Of a stretch of DNA of 64,000 bases, positions 1-11,800 are shown piece by piece (positions within the stretch are counted from its first letter, which is position 1; each line of letters opens with the position of its first letter). The position numbers and the translations under genes are program-made. The DNA is from Phoronis australis (taxonomy: Eukaryota; Phoronida; Phoronidae). The notes beneath the pieces were generated by a model. The model searched no databases and was not told the origin of the DNA. It saw only the letters and a program-made list of their open reading frames with translations. Location of the stretch: NCBI GenBank assembly GCA_002633005.1, contig NMRA01000160.1:145640-209639 (forward strand), written 5' to 3'.

Positions 1-467
1 GAGTCTCAGAACTCCCACATGCAAATTTGATATGCAAATGAGGGAGTACTTGACTACTGCGCCATCTATACATCGACGGAAAAGCTTAAATACCCGTGAC
101 TGCGTGTGGGAAGTTGCGATTGAGTGCCCTGAAGTCGATATTTTTAAAGTACAATTACACCACTGTTTAAGGTTGCAAAGTGAGTTTTTTTGATATCCTT
201 CTGTAGAAAAAGCTTTAATCTCTCTGATAAAATCATCTGTTTCCTTTTAAACGAAACTTAAGTCCTGAAATTAGACCGGGGAAGGAGGCCAAAAACGGCG
301 GTTTAGCTAGTTGTCCCTTCCTGGTTATCTCTTCCTGGTGCTATTTATTTTCCGAAGAAGGGCATTCTTCACACAATCACTGATTTCTGGCCTCGTTGAT
401 TTGCCGAAAGGATAACATGTCTGATTAGACAAATTAAGGTTCAAAATGCAACTTGCAGCATTTACCA
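1..467. other. Non-coding, left edge
   Basis: No gene seen. ATGCAAAT octamer-like words occur at 18-25 and 32-39. A short CTGGTTATCTCTTCCTGGTG segment at 322-341 recurs (in part) beside the MITE at 6217-6350. Confidence 0.4.
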
Positions 468-613
468 GAAACATCACGTGCGGAAGCAGCCGAAATTCTG
501 CACGAAGCATCACGTGTGTGGAAGCAGCCAAAATTCTGCACGAAACATCACGTGCGGAAGCAGCCGAAATTCTGCACGAAACATCACGTGTGGAAGCAGC
601 CGAAATTCTGCAC
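468..613 (+). repeat. 36-bp minisatellite, 4 units, each with CACGTG
   Basis: Four head-to-tail units of 36, 38, 36 and 36 bp at 468-503, 504-541, 542-577 and 578-613, differing at a few positions. Each has one CACGTG palindrome (E-box) and GAAGCAGCC. Because 36 is a multiple of three, short overlapping frames run through it on both strands; I do not take these as coding. Confidence 0.9.
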
Positions 614-1837
614 CGTCTCAATTTATGAGCTGGCGATTGGCTAACCTGAGACATCATACAGAGTCACTCCTTGCTCAATAATGGTACATTTTGGGGGCAT
701 AAACATCCGCTCTTTTTTAAAAAAATGTGCTACTTAAAATGCGTATATTTTTCAAATATCATATGTTGAAGATATGCCTAGCTACACAGGAAGAACAAGG
801 TTCCCCTGACATGGTTACAGAAGGAAAAGACTAGTACGCCCCGCCGAGCCTGATTTAGGATTGTGAAGACGCTCAATCCACCAACTACTCTACTACCTTC
901 TGGAGACGAGGTTTTGTTATATCGAAAAACAGCGACTAAAATATTGATTAGGACTAAGACCACTGTGCCAATGGCTGATTTTGACCTTATCACTGGCATG
1001 GGTCCATCAAAGATCTTGTTTGCACAGAAGTCTCAGACACGTGAAGAAAGGCATAACTGGCAGAAAGTACACCCTATGGGATTTCTCAAAAATGAAGAAA
1101 TCTTTCACTGCAACAAAGCCATGTCATTTTACCTTGCTACATCCACGGTGAAAAAATTGAGGTTACAAAAATGACCAAAAGGTGCCATTTTTGCCATATT
1201 TTACACACAAATTCACGACTGCCCACTGTGCAAGAAAAGAGACCATCTTCAGAATGCTGTTTCACTCTAGATTCCACAAATTTAGGTTAAAATGTATCAT
1301 TACCAAGCAGTTTTCAGGCAACAGTGTCTATAGGTATCTGGATTCGCGCCAATAATTCAAGACCCAACAAGGATGTGCTCTCAAAATGGCCGCACTTCCG
1401 TATTCTAGTAGACAACTGCACAGTCCAAATTTCTGGACTCAGTTTACTCAAAACAGCTTCAGTGAACTACTGAATACCATTGGCAGCAATCACTTCCCAT
1501 GTAGTCGGCAAAACTGTCGTCAAACCCGACCCACCCCGTTTTTTTATTTTTGGGCCAGGTACACATCTAGGCCTCTACTCTGGCCTTAGACCTCAGGCTT
1601 ACTGTAACGTATCTAGAATTCTCCTGACGGTAATAGCCTACTGCAGCTCTGGCGACAAGGGAATAAACTTCCCTGCTTGGATAACACTGTCTGAAGCAAT
1701 AAGTGCATCTTTAGCCATGAGAAAACGGGCGAGATGAAAACAACTTTATGAAAGTTAGTTGTCTAAATCAAAAGGCGGGAGTTATTGGCCTTACACAGGG
1801 GTATTCCAGATTAACATAATACAACCAGGTGTGCGGT
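614..1837. other. Non-coding, no feature recognised
   Basis: Short open frames only, none with a recognisable protein or convincing splice sites. I see no clear promoter either. Confidence 0.4.
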
Positions 1838-1970
1838 CAGTAGACGCTAGGACCTACGCTAGGACCTAGCTAAAACCTAGTCAAAGTCACGTGTTCTTAC
1901 TTAAAATACACGGCAATATCTCACGAAATCTCGCAAAGTCTTGGTTTTTAGCGAGGTCCTAGCGTTACTG
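1838..1970 (+). mobile_element. MITE-A copy 1 (CAGTA..CGCTAGGACCT family)
   Basis: About 133 bp with inverted ends CAGTAGACGCTAGGACCT and AGCGAGGTCCTAGCGTTACTG-type (last 20 shown by its 3' half GTCCTAGCGTTACTG). Followed by AACGGGAGGCAG, shared with copies 2 and 3. No coding capacity, so a non-autonomous DNA element. Confidence 0.8.
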
Positions 1971-2804
1971 AACGGGAGGCAGTTGTCTCACTGGCTTCAC
2001 CAGAACTCGTGAATTAGCAATTTATAACCCACTGAGATCAACGGAGCCACTTTGAGTTACGCAACATCTGCCTGGTGTCTGGGTCGAAGTGTTGTACTTC
2101 GTTCACAAGGTAATCATATGAGCCCTTCCTGCTAAGTTCTTATTTGTTTAAAGCTTCATGAAACCGATTTTAACGCAAGCTAGTTCAGTCGAGCCCAAAT
2201 AATGCTCATTCAACACAACTTCAAACATTTTTAGTCAAACTTACTGAATTTAACAAGATAGTTTTAGTTTATTTTTATTATTTACCTAATATGGCCGTCG
2301 TAATGACCGCGAGTGACGACCGACTCATGTATTGTGATTTCTTACTCAACTGCCGCCATGTGTAATGCGGTTTCCGCGGAAACCCGACGCGCTTTTTAAA
2401 AAACCTATAAAAAGTAATTGTCAAAATAAGCCAAATACATACAGGGCTGAAAATTAAGAAACGTTTATATTTTAGTGAAATCTTTCGACAGACGAAACTC
2501 ATCATGCACGTGTTCTGGTGTATATAAAGACAAAAGTATCCCCAGCAAAGTTATAGCCAAGACGGAAACAGCAGACTATCTGGTATCCCACTCATGGCTG
2601 AGGACTGGGCTGTATAACTTAAGTGCTGACGTCACCGAAGCTGATCCCACCCGAGTTATTGTTATAAAAAACGGATCACTCGCACTACCCACGTGTCCCT
2701 AGTGGCAGACTTGTCTAGACCCTAATATCGCCCAGAAGGTGGCGTCGGGCAGTACACGGTGGAGCAACCGAAAAGTTCAGGGTCCACACTGTGCTCGGCC
2801 CATT
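1971..2804. other. Upstream region of the creatinase gene
   Basis: Probably holds the creatinase promoter, but no TATA box or start site can be assigned. TATAAA-like words occur at 2406 and 2522. No other gene seen. Confidence 0.35.
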
Positions 2805-2888
2805 ATGAAGAATCGTGCTTCGATCTGTCGCCATAACGGAGATTTGACGAAGGTTTTTCAACCTTTAAGTGCATTTAATGGAGAAAAA
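2805..2888 (+). CDS. Creatinase exon 1 (tentative start exon)
   Basis: Proposed start exon of 28 codons. The first in-frame ATG is at 2805 and a GTGTAT donor follows AAA at 2888. The end reads F-N-G-E-K, which resembles the N-G-D-K-V just before the first helix of bacterial creatinase. The exon ends in phase 0, as the next exon requires. An alternative upstream start exon cannot be excluded; transcript data would settle it. Confidence 0.55.
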
Positions 2889-5800
2889 GTGTATTGTTCT
2901 GTACCATGGCTGGGAACGTAATTGCCAGGCAGATAACGAGAGCCTCGGAATCAAATTGTGACAGAGACAATGAATGTGATTGCACGGAAAGTTTCCATCA
3001 GTCTATTCTTGTTCAAGATTTCATGGGAATTCATGCTATAGTCCACACATACGTCAACACCCAATAGTAGAAGATGATATGTAAATGCCACACAAATACA
3101 AAATAATACACCCCCATGTCCATACCTGTCGTCATAATACTCGTCAAGCTCGCTCTCTAACTTACAAAATTACTACTATCCGCCATTTCATAAGTATATA
3201 CTGCCAACTGATCTGCCAACTTATCTGCCACTGATGACATTAAGTGCGGCGGGAAAACCAAACAATCATTAATATTTCTTTAAAATTCCTCAAATATTTC
3301 CCAAAATAAGTGCTTTTTTGTATCATAAAATTTTACATACGGCCTTAAACCTCAAAAAGTGCATAAATCTATTGTTAAAACGCTTAAAGAAAATGTTCAC
3401 TTCCTTTTTCAGGCCAGGACATTGTTTAGTGAGCAAGAACTGATGAGACGACAGGCAAATCTCCGTCGCTACATGACAGAGGCAGAACTGGACGCATGCG
3501 TACTGACTTCAATCCACAACGTAAACTATTTCAGCGGATTTCATTATTGTGGTTTTGGACGCAGCTACGCCCTGGTTATTACTCCTGACCGTTCCGTGAC
3601 GATTTCAGCTGGAATTGACGGTGGTAAGCCGTGGCGGCGATGCATTGGTGACAATGTAACCTACACCGATTATCAAAAAGACAATTTCTTCTACGCTGTT
3701 CAGCAAGAACTTCTGGATGTCAAAGGCAAGGTCGGACTAGAATTTGATCACGTGACCCTGGACGTCATGCAGAAATTTGACAGATTCTTGACCAACTCCA
3801 AAGTTGATGTTTCCTCTCCAACGATGTTGATTCGTTTAACTAAGTCGGAAGAAGAAATCGAAGTGATAAGAGAGGGCGCTCGGATCGCCAATGTGGGCGC
3901 CAATGCCATGATCGATTGCATCGCAGAAGGCGTGTCCGAATGTGACGTATCGTTGGCGGGAGAACAGGCCATTGTTCGAGAGATTGCCCGAACGTACCCT
4001 GAGTTGGAGTTGGCAGACAGTTAGTATACTTTACTTTGTCAAAAGGCATTCTGCGAAGTTGGTCTGTCTAAACAGCACATGAGCCTAACCCAAACTCATA
4101 ATCGTAGTGGACAGATACAAGTTATGATTCGAGCTCTCGTCCTAACGCCAACCTTCCTCTCTCATGTTTCGCTCACGTTTCTCTCTCCTCATGTCCTAAC
4201 AATATTGCAACTGTGTCTGTAATTAAGGGCGCTTCTGAACTAGGACTACTGGCAACAATAACATAACGACAACAGTAATAACGCTTACACTACGAACACC
4301 AGCACTGAAACTAAACCCTGGCACTAGCAATAACAGTGATACTATCATGATCAACGACAATAAATTTCCACAACGACAACTACACTAATATTAATAAAAA
4401 TAACAAACTGACGGTGACAGCGAAAACCTTTCGTTTAGTAACCATAAACTTTTTGTATCTTGGTTCTTTATTATTCTGCCTTTGTGTGCATGGAAGCGGC
4501 TGTAAATGTTTCATTATATTTAAGTAGATATAACTTGCCTTCCATCACAAAAACAATTTTGGTTTTGTATCCCTTTCTTAGCGTTATAAAAATGGTCTCA
4601 AATTATCGCTAAATATTCAAGTTAGAGATGATTTCAGGCCTTCGTAAGTACTGACAGGTCGTTATAGCTTGAGATCGACCTCTATAAGTTGGCTTATCAC
4701 GGCGTGTCACTTTGTGCACTCAAACTGGTCTCAATGAATAACGAACTGTCACTTATTTGCAAACTCAAAAATCATCAGCCAAGGAACAAGTTGAGGCCGA
4801 TGCTATACATGAAAATCCATTTCTTGGATAAACACGCGTGTTTATAACCTCCGTTTAAAATTCCGTGTTTTGATATTTTCCAGCATGGGCGTGGTTTGTA
4901 TCTGGCATCAACACCGACGGCGGTCACAATCCTCCTACATCACGAAAAATACAAAAGGGCGACATCCTCAGTTTGAATTGTTTTCCAGTGATTTCTGGGT
5001 ATGTTACACGTTGAAATGGGAGTTAATTATATATTTGCAATTAGGCCTAAAGAATAGTTGGTTCTGGTCTGTGGCTTTTTGAAATTGGAAGTGGTGATGC
5101 GCTCTTTAAGGCGCTCACTTTTTCAAAGAAGAAAATACACTTGAGACGAGCAAAATAATGGGGATTTGCTTTTTTTACTCAGCGCTTGACAAATCACGGC
5201 CTTTCAAACCTTGCTTACCATTGCTTACATGACTTTGTGCAACTTTTCACTCGAACCAACTTTACTTTTTTGGCCTTAAAACGTATCTATAGAGAGCACA
5301 TTTAAATACACGACACTTGTTGTTATTAACAGTCTTTATTTCGTTCCGTTCGTGTCCTCGGAACAAAGTTCTACACTCAACACTAGAACATTGGTAAAGC
5401 AAACGACCAAGACATGATTAAAAGACATGCGATATTTCTAAATATACTTGTTTCATTCTCAAATGGAAATAAAATGACGCAGTAATACCCCCACAGCATA
5501 AGCTGGAGGATACACAGTGGGACACGACAGGTGTGAAATACAGCAAAGAATGTCAAATGAAAGGGGTAACAGGAAAGTCACGCAAACAAGTGTAACGTGC
5601 GGCGCGACCCTGTTTGCTGCTCATTCAAAACAGGCTTCTCAAATGCAATCAAATGGGACTCCAATACTTTCAATCGCAGCACATCGGGCTCTACGTATCA
5701 AATCGACGTGTTTTCACAGTTTCTTGACATCGGGTGATTTTACGTTCGTGACATTGCAGAAAATGTTCTTGGGTGGCGCCATTTTGAAGATGCATAGATA

Positions 5801-8800
5801 ACCGACGGGAAAGACTGCAAACCGTTTGACCAATGAATTTGTATGCCCTATGAAGAATTGTCTTCGTTCAAATGTCAAGCAATGTTACGAATTTACTTAT
5901 ATTACTTGGTATTGTTGATCTCTGCATTCAAATAATCCTTTTTTGTTCAAGGAGTATTATGGCGTATTGTGGTCCGCAATAACAATGCTCGGAAAATGAT
6001 GGCGTAGTCTTGAACATTGCTCAATTATACCCATAGACTATCACTAGGCTGTATGTCGTATTGAAGCCAAATAGCACAATCACTAACATGAATTTCACGA
6101 AGAAACCACCTAGTATTCTGAAAAGTACAGTTATGATATCCTTAGGATTTAAGATGTAGTGAAGACCTTCTGATAACTGTTAACAGGAAGAGATAACCAG
6201 GATCCCGCCTCCCGTTCAGTAACGCTAGGACCTCGCTAAAAACCAGGACTTCGCGAGATTACGTGAGATATTGCCGTGTTTTTTTAAATGAGAACACGTG
6301 ACTTTGACTAGGTTTTAGCTAGGTCCTAGCTTAGGTCCTTGCATCTACTGAACGCAAGCCCAGTTATCTCTTCCTGCTGTTCATAACTACTTCCGTTTCC
6401 AGGGATGTTCATGGGAATTATGGAATGGTTGAGCAATCAAACAAATAATTCTCCGTAACATTCTCCGTTTTCCGTTTTGTATTATTTTGTGTATAGACTT
6501 GAATATTGCAGCGTAATTGATATCCTGACTATCTCAGTGGCACGGTCTGGCGACGAAATGACTTTATGAATGTGAAAGAGATCGCGGCGTTGACAACTTG
6601 GGTCTTCGATTTCCGCTCATAGTTTAAATTCAATGAAAACGTAGAAGTTACTGATGGCAGCCAATGAGGAATATATATTTATCTCATTGGTGGCAGTCTA
6701 CACGTGTTACTGTCCACTATACCAGTCGATTTTCAAAGAATTCCTCAGACAAACCGATTGGATCCAGTTGAATTAAGTTCATCGCATTTGTTTTCTCGTC
6801 CCTAATCTTATTTTGATGTTGACCTTATCTTCGATGTCATATTCCTGCCTGTCGGAAGTCTTGTCCAAGTTCTCGCGTCTCAATTAAACATGTCTCGTCT
6901 GGATCTCATAATCCTCTACCGCAAATATGGATTATAAGTTGACAGTAAAATTGATAAAAGTCGGCATGCGGGCCCTATTATTACAGTTTTGAAGACCGAC
7001 CGTGCCACATTTGTTTTTAGCCGCCACTGTAATTCCGTGCTCTCACAAGTTTTAACGTGGTTCCCAGGGCTCCCACTGTGACGTCACTCATAGCGTGTGA
7101 ACCAATCTAGAGAGTTATGTGGAGGAGACAACCACAAATCCATGACCTTAAATAGGCTACGTCTAGAAAAAGATTTTTTTGAGAACCTATAAAGCAACAA
7201 AATCCTTTTTCAGATACTATGCTGCTTTAGAACGCACAATGTTCTTTGATCACGTGAGTGAGGATGCTTTAAGAATTTGGAAAATCAACTGTCTCGTGCA
7301 CGAGAGAGGCCTGCAAATGATCAGACCGGGAGTACGATGTTGTGACGTTGCATTAGAACTCAACGCCATCTATGAGCAACATGGTCTCTTGAAGTACAGG
7401 AATTTCGGTTACGGACACTCGTTTGGCGTCATAAGTCACTATTACGGACGTGAAGCAGGTGAGTTTTGTAGACGAATACAAAACGCACGCATTATGAATG
7501 CGTTGATATATCAACTGTATTACTCGTCAAATATAGGTAGACCCTATGAAACTGTACGCAAACAGTTACACATAGTTAAGGATGGATTCCTCGAATACCC
7601 AAGGTTATAGTAATGTTAAAAAACAGCTTTTTTGGCGATTCCATTGTATTTGTGCCCTCATTTCAATAAGAATATCGTCAGTGTGATCAGTTCCAGGTCT
7701 ACCCAGTCAGTGCCTTCTACGATTCTACTCTACCCCACTGGCGTCCTCAGCTTCTGATCGTCCCCCGCCCAATACACTATAGTAGTAGTATTATATACAG
7801 TGTATTAGGGGCGATCAGAAGCTGAGGACGCCTGTGCTATACCCATAATGCTGCGTGTTCGCAGGGCACTTGGCCAACCATTGTAAGATGCTGCCGTACT
7901 CCTCAATAGTTTACATTGAGATTATCTCGTTGTTTGTCATTCTGATGCCAATAAAGCTTTATTGTTGCATTAGTTGTAATGCAGACATAACAAATAAAAA
8001 CTGCGTGAGCCATGGCTGATCGATTTTCATTTGTCCGACTCTGCTCAAAAATGTGTCAAAGGCCACCCTTTAGAACAGTCAGGCCCCTAGCCAGGGGGGT
8101 TCGGGGGTTCGATCGAACCCCCCCGAAAAATGTCCAGCCCCCGGCAGCATATCCATTACGGTTAGGATATATGTATATGAACAACGACAACAAAATTGTT
8201 GCACTTATTAATGATATTACTAACTACAATAATAATCAAGTTGGTACTAGTCCCGCGCCAGATAAACTAGACAATGAGTTGTAAGTTTAACGAGTTTAAT
8301 TCGCAGCCGACAATTCAACGAGGAGGACCCGGAAGGGCTCCCACCAAACACAGTCGTACGAATAACAATGCAATGGCGTGATTGGCCTCTTCTGTCACAG
8401 AACGTAATGAAGTAAACTTACACTAAGAACGGGTAGTAGAAAACAAAAACAGTAAACACAGTGCTAATAAGATTCCCAGTTACTATGGCGTTAACAAAGT
8501 ACAAAGTAAAATCAGTCATAAAGCCAATCGTCTGTTAGTTGCCAATGAGGTTTGTGGCGCTGCCTTTGCGATCTTCTCTGGGCCTCTATATGAGCAGGGA
8601 ATACGGGGGGTTCAACAGCAAGCGTTGTAGTAAAACCAGGCTGGCGGGATGCATCAGGGGGAGGAACGCTGGTGGCACAGCTGGGGCGGCAAGTGGGCCA
8701 CGTTAAGGTAGTACACGGTCGTTGCACCATGGACAGAGCTGGATCGCAGGACGAGGGCAACGATGAAACGGATACTGGAACAGCGGAAGACGGTGGGAAC

Positions 8801-11800
8801 TCGTCGTCGTCATCGTGGCCACAAGGGGCAGTGACAGGTGATGCAGCTGGAATGTCAGTAATCTCTGACGGAACACGGTAACACTCGCTGCGTTTGACAC
8901 GGTAAGAAGCATTACGTAACTGATCTCCAGAAAATTTCCGAACACAGCTGGATCCATGGTTGATGGAGCGCCGTTGTCGATGGGAAGAGATCAACAAGTT
9001 GTCATGAACTGGCACTTGGCAATTGCTGAACTGGTCGCGCTGAAACCACATATCTCTGGCAGACAATCCGGTGGAGCGAAGGCGGCTGTTCAATCGAGCA
9101 ACATCAACGGCCAGCTGTAAGGATTGCCGGCTCCATGCTCATCACGCAGTAACTCGTGTGACATCTCCTGTATGGCCTTCTCTGCGACAGGGTTATGGTC
9201 GGGATTCTTGATGCATCCGATCTCAATTGAAATGCGATGATGTTCTAGGAGTTTGTCCTTTTGAAGAGCCTGGAAACCTGAAGCCGGATGTGTACGGATA
9301 AATGTACGAAGGCCGTCTAACGAGCGCAGTTCGAGACACATTTGGAGAAGACTATTTCGGAGATCCTCGTGGCGTTCAGTTGCAATGATACAAGCCGCTG
9401 TGTAAGAAGAGACGCACTCTCGGAGTACCAAAATCAGCTGTTGCTCGCGCTTCATGACGTCAGCTGCAAACGACGTCCCAACGGTCGCAGGTGTATCAGA
9501 GGTACTCTGTAGGGTCGTGGTCTTGGGGAAAGAGCGCATTGAACAACATTGATGGTACATGCAACGATCAATGGCAGACTCTAAATCAAATTCAAAGAAG
9601 TATCGTTGGGTGACAATTTTCTGTTGATGGGAGGTGAAGTGATCCAGCCGTAAATGAAGTGCCGTGAGTAAGCCGTCCAAGATGGGACGTGGAGCGATGA
9701 TGCGCTCTTCATAAGCGACGAGAGGCTTTTTTCGCCGAGTCAAAATAAACCATCTGACCCGGAACCTTCGAAGGAGTGAACACGGCGTGTACCTGGCAAA
9801 GCTGCTCATCTCGTCGTAAAAATTGTGGTTCATCGGTGCTGTTGAACAGGCGAATCTGGCGGGTTGTGGCCATAGCTGGGAAACACCCGTGGAGCGGATG
9901 CTAATGCTGTCGCAGCGAGGTTCGATTGCAAGATGTTTTTCAGGATCGGTGAAATCGGACGGGGCCTCCAACTCAAGACAATCACCAGGCCAGATGGCTG
10001 TTGCGTGAGGTGGAGCACGTAATACGTGGAACGGCCGTGCTGTGGGTCGTGGGTATTGGTTTACGGGTTGGCCATAAGTGTATGTAGATCCGTCGGCCAA
10101 CGTAATAACCTTACGAGCAGGTCGTACTGAAATGTCGTTGTAAGTCATAAATGGGGTTGCTGCCGAGACGCCTACGTCAAGAAACTCGATAACAAGACCG
10201 TGAATATTTGTCACGTGTGAAGACAAGTCGAGTTTCTCCCACAACCTGTAGAGTAGATGTACCATCGGCCTGGAAGGCGGTTTGGGAATTTTTACGAACT
10301 TTCGCGCCCAACGAACGTGCACACGATGCGCTAATCATGTTTCCTGTTGCACCACAATCAACTGTCAAACGCACGGGGGTTTGACCAACAAATGTGTCGA
10401 GATAAGGAGACTGGACTATGTGGACGCGAAGCGCGATAGCGGAGTCAGGACAGAACTGCTCGCAAGATATTGTGTCTTGAGCGAAGTCCTCCTCGGTGGC
10501 GTCGTCAACGTCGGTGGACCGGGCCTTGAGAAAGGCGCGCTTGTCGTCAGGCGGGAGGAACGGGCACCGAGACAAGAAGTGGTCTGAGGGAGTGCGGCGG
10601 GCGGTGGTGCATAAGACGCACGACGGGATTCTACGGCGGCGAGGGGGGTTTGTCTTCGAGCTGGTTAAGCGCATGGAGCGAGTGTCCTCGATACACCTAA
10701 GCTCATCAAGTAGTGAGTTGATAGCTTGAGAAATTTCAGTCTTGATGGAGGCAAGGGACTTGTTGCGCAACTTTGCGCCGTATCGTTGCTTAACTAGTTG
10801 GGGTAAACCTGAGTTGACCATCGGTAACCATAAGAACACAATAGTATTTTCGAGGGAGGGAGTCATGTCTTCGTCGATGTCGACAGCTTCGCCATGATGC
10901 GTGCGTTATGCCACACCCAACGGTGAGTAAATTATCCTAAAAAAGCAGTGAGGCGCTGGAATAGGTCTTCATGACGTTCATTTGGACGTAATGATATGAG
11001 TCCCAGGTTTAAGAAATGTAGAATTACGGGATATGATGGGACAAAAATTAGCAATTTGTCCCAGCATGAGTTCTAAATGAGCCAGTTTCATGTGAGCAGA
11101 ATGCCGCTGCGGTTTAGGCGTGTCGTCGGGGTCGTCGGTCAGACCACGCAGTGGAGCAGCGACTGTTTTTTTAGCCAACTAACGCCGTCGACAAGAAATG
11201 ACGCAAAGTCAGGGTCCAATGAAAAGATGTATAATAAATTCTGCCTCCAGCTATCAAATGAAGTAATGGTCTCATTTTTAGTGAGCGGCCACTGTTTTAG
11301 AGCTCGGGTTGTAGTCATGCCATTGCCACCACGCCAGATAAACTAGACAATGAGTTGTAAGTTTAACGAGTTTAATTCGCAGCCGACAATACAGCGAGGC
11401 GGAACCGGAAGGCTCTCACCAAACACAGTCGTACGAATAACAATGCAATGGCGCCGTAATCACTTCGGGCCGTACGTACGTGGCAACTTTGCCAAGTGAC
11501 CAGGAGTGAGTTCAGTAACGCTAGGACCTATGCTAGGACCCAGCTAAAATCTAGCTAAAGTCACGTATTCTCGTTTAAAATACACGGCCATGTCTCACGT
11601 AATCTCACGAAGTCTTGCTTTTTAGCGAGGTCCCAGCGTTACTGAACGGGAGGCAGACGTTTTTGTATGGCTGACAGGATCGTGCAGACGATTATCGGAC
11701 ATTTCATGTTATTACATCGCGTCCACCACGTACGTTGAACGTGCGTTATGGCTATACCATAGGGTAACAAGGACCTAGAAGTAAATGTCTATACTTACAT

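Larger units (their letters stand above)
8256..11453 (-). mobile_element. LTR retrotransposon lacking reverse transcriptase
   Basis: A 3.2-kb element inserted antisense in creatinase intron 4. Between two ~122-bp LTRs it encodes, in order on the minus strand, gag-like sequence, a retropepsin and an integrase. There is no reverse transcriptase or RNase H: the protease tail passes almost directly into the integrase zinc-binding region. Gag is split by a frameshift, and the second integrase Asp appears replaced by His. The element is therefore non-autonomous and dead. Its domains resemble Ty3-like elements common in cnidarians and lancelets (from memory). The LTR differences suggest a modest age. 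Confidence 0.88.

Noticed and set aside
325-681. Several overlapping frames with repeated peptides
   Set aside because: Caused by the 36-bp minisatellite, whose length is a multiple of three.
5517-5801. 94-codon frame in creatinase intron 3
   Set aside because: No domain, and skipping it is needed to keep the creatinase frame.
9823-10729. Plus-strand frames over the retrotransposon
   Set aside because: Shadows of the minus-strand protease and integrase frames.
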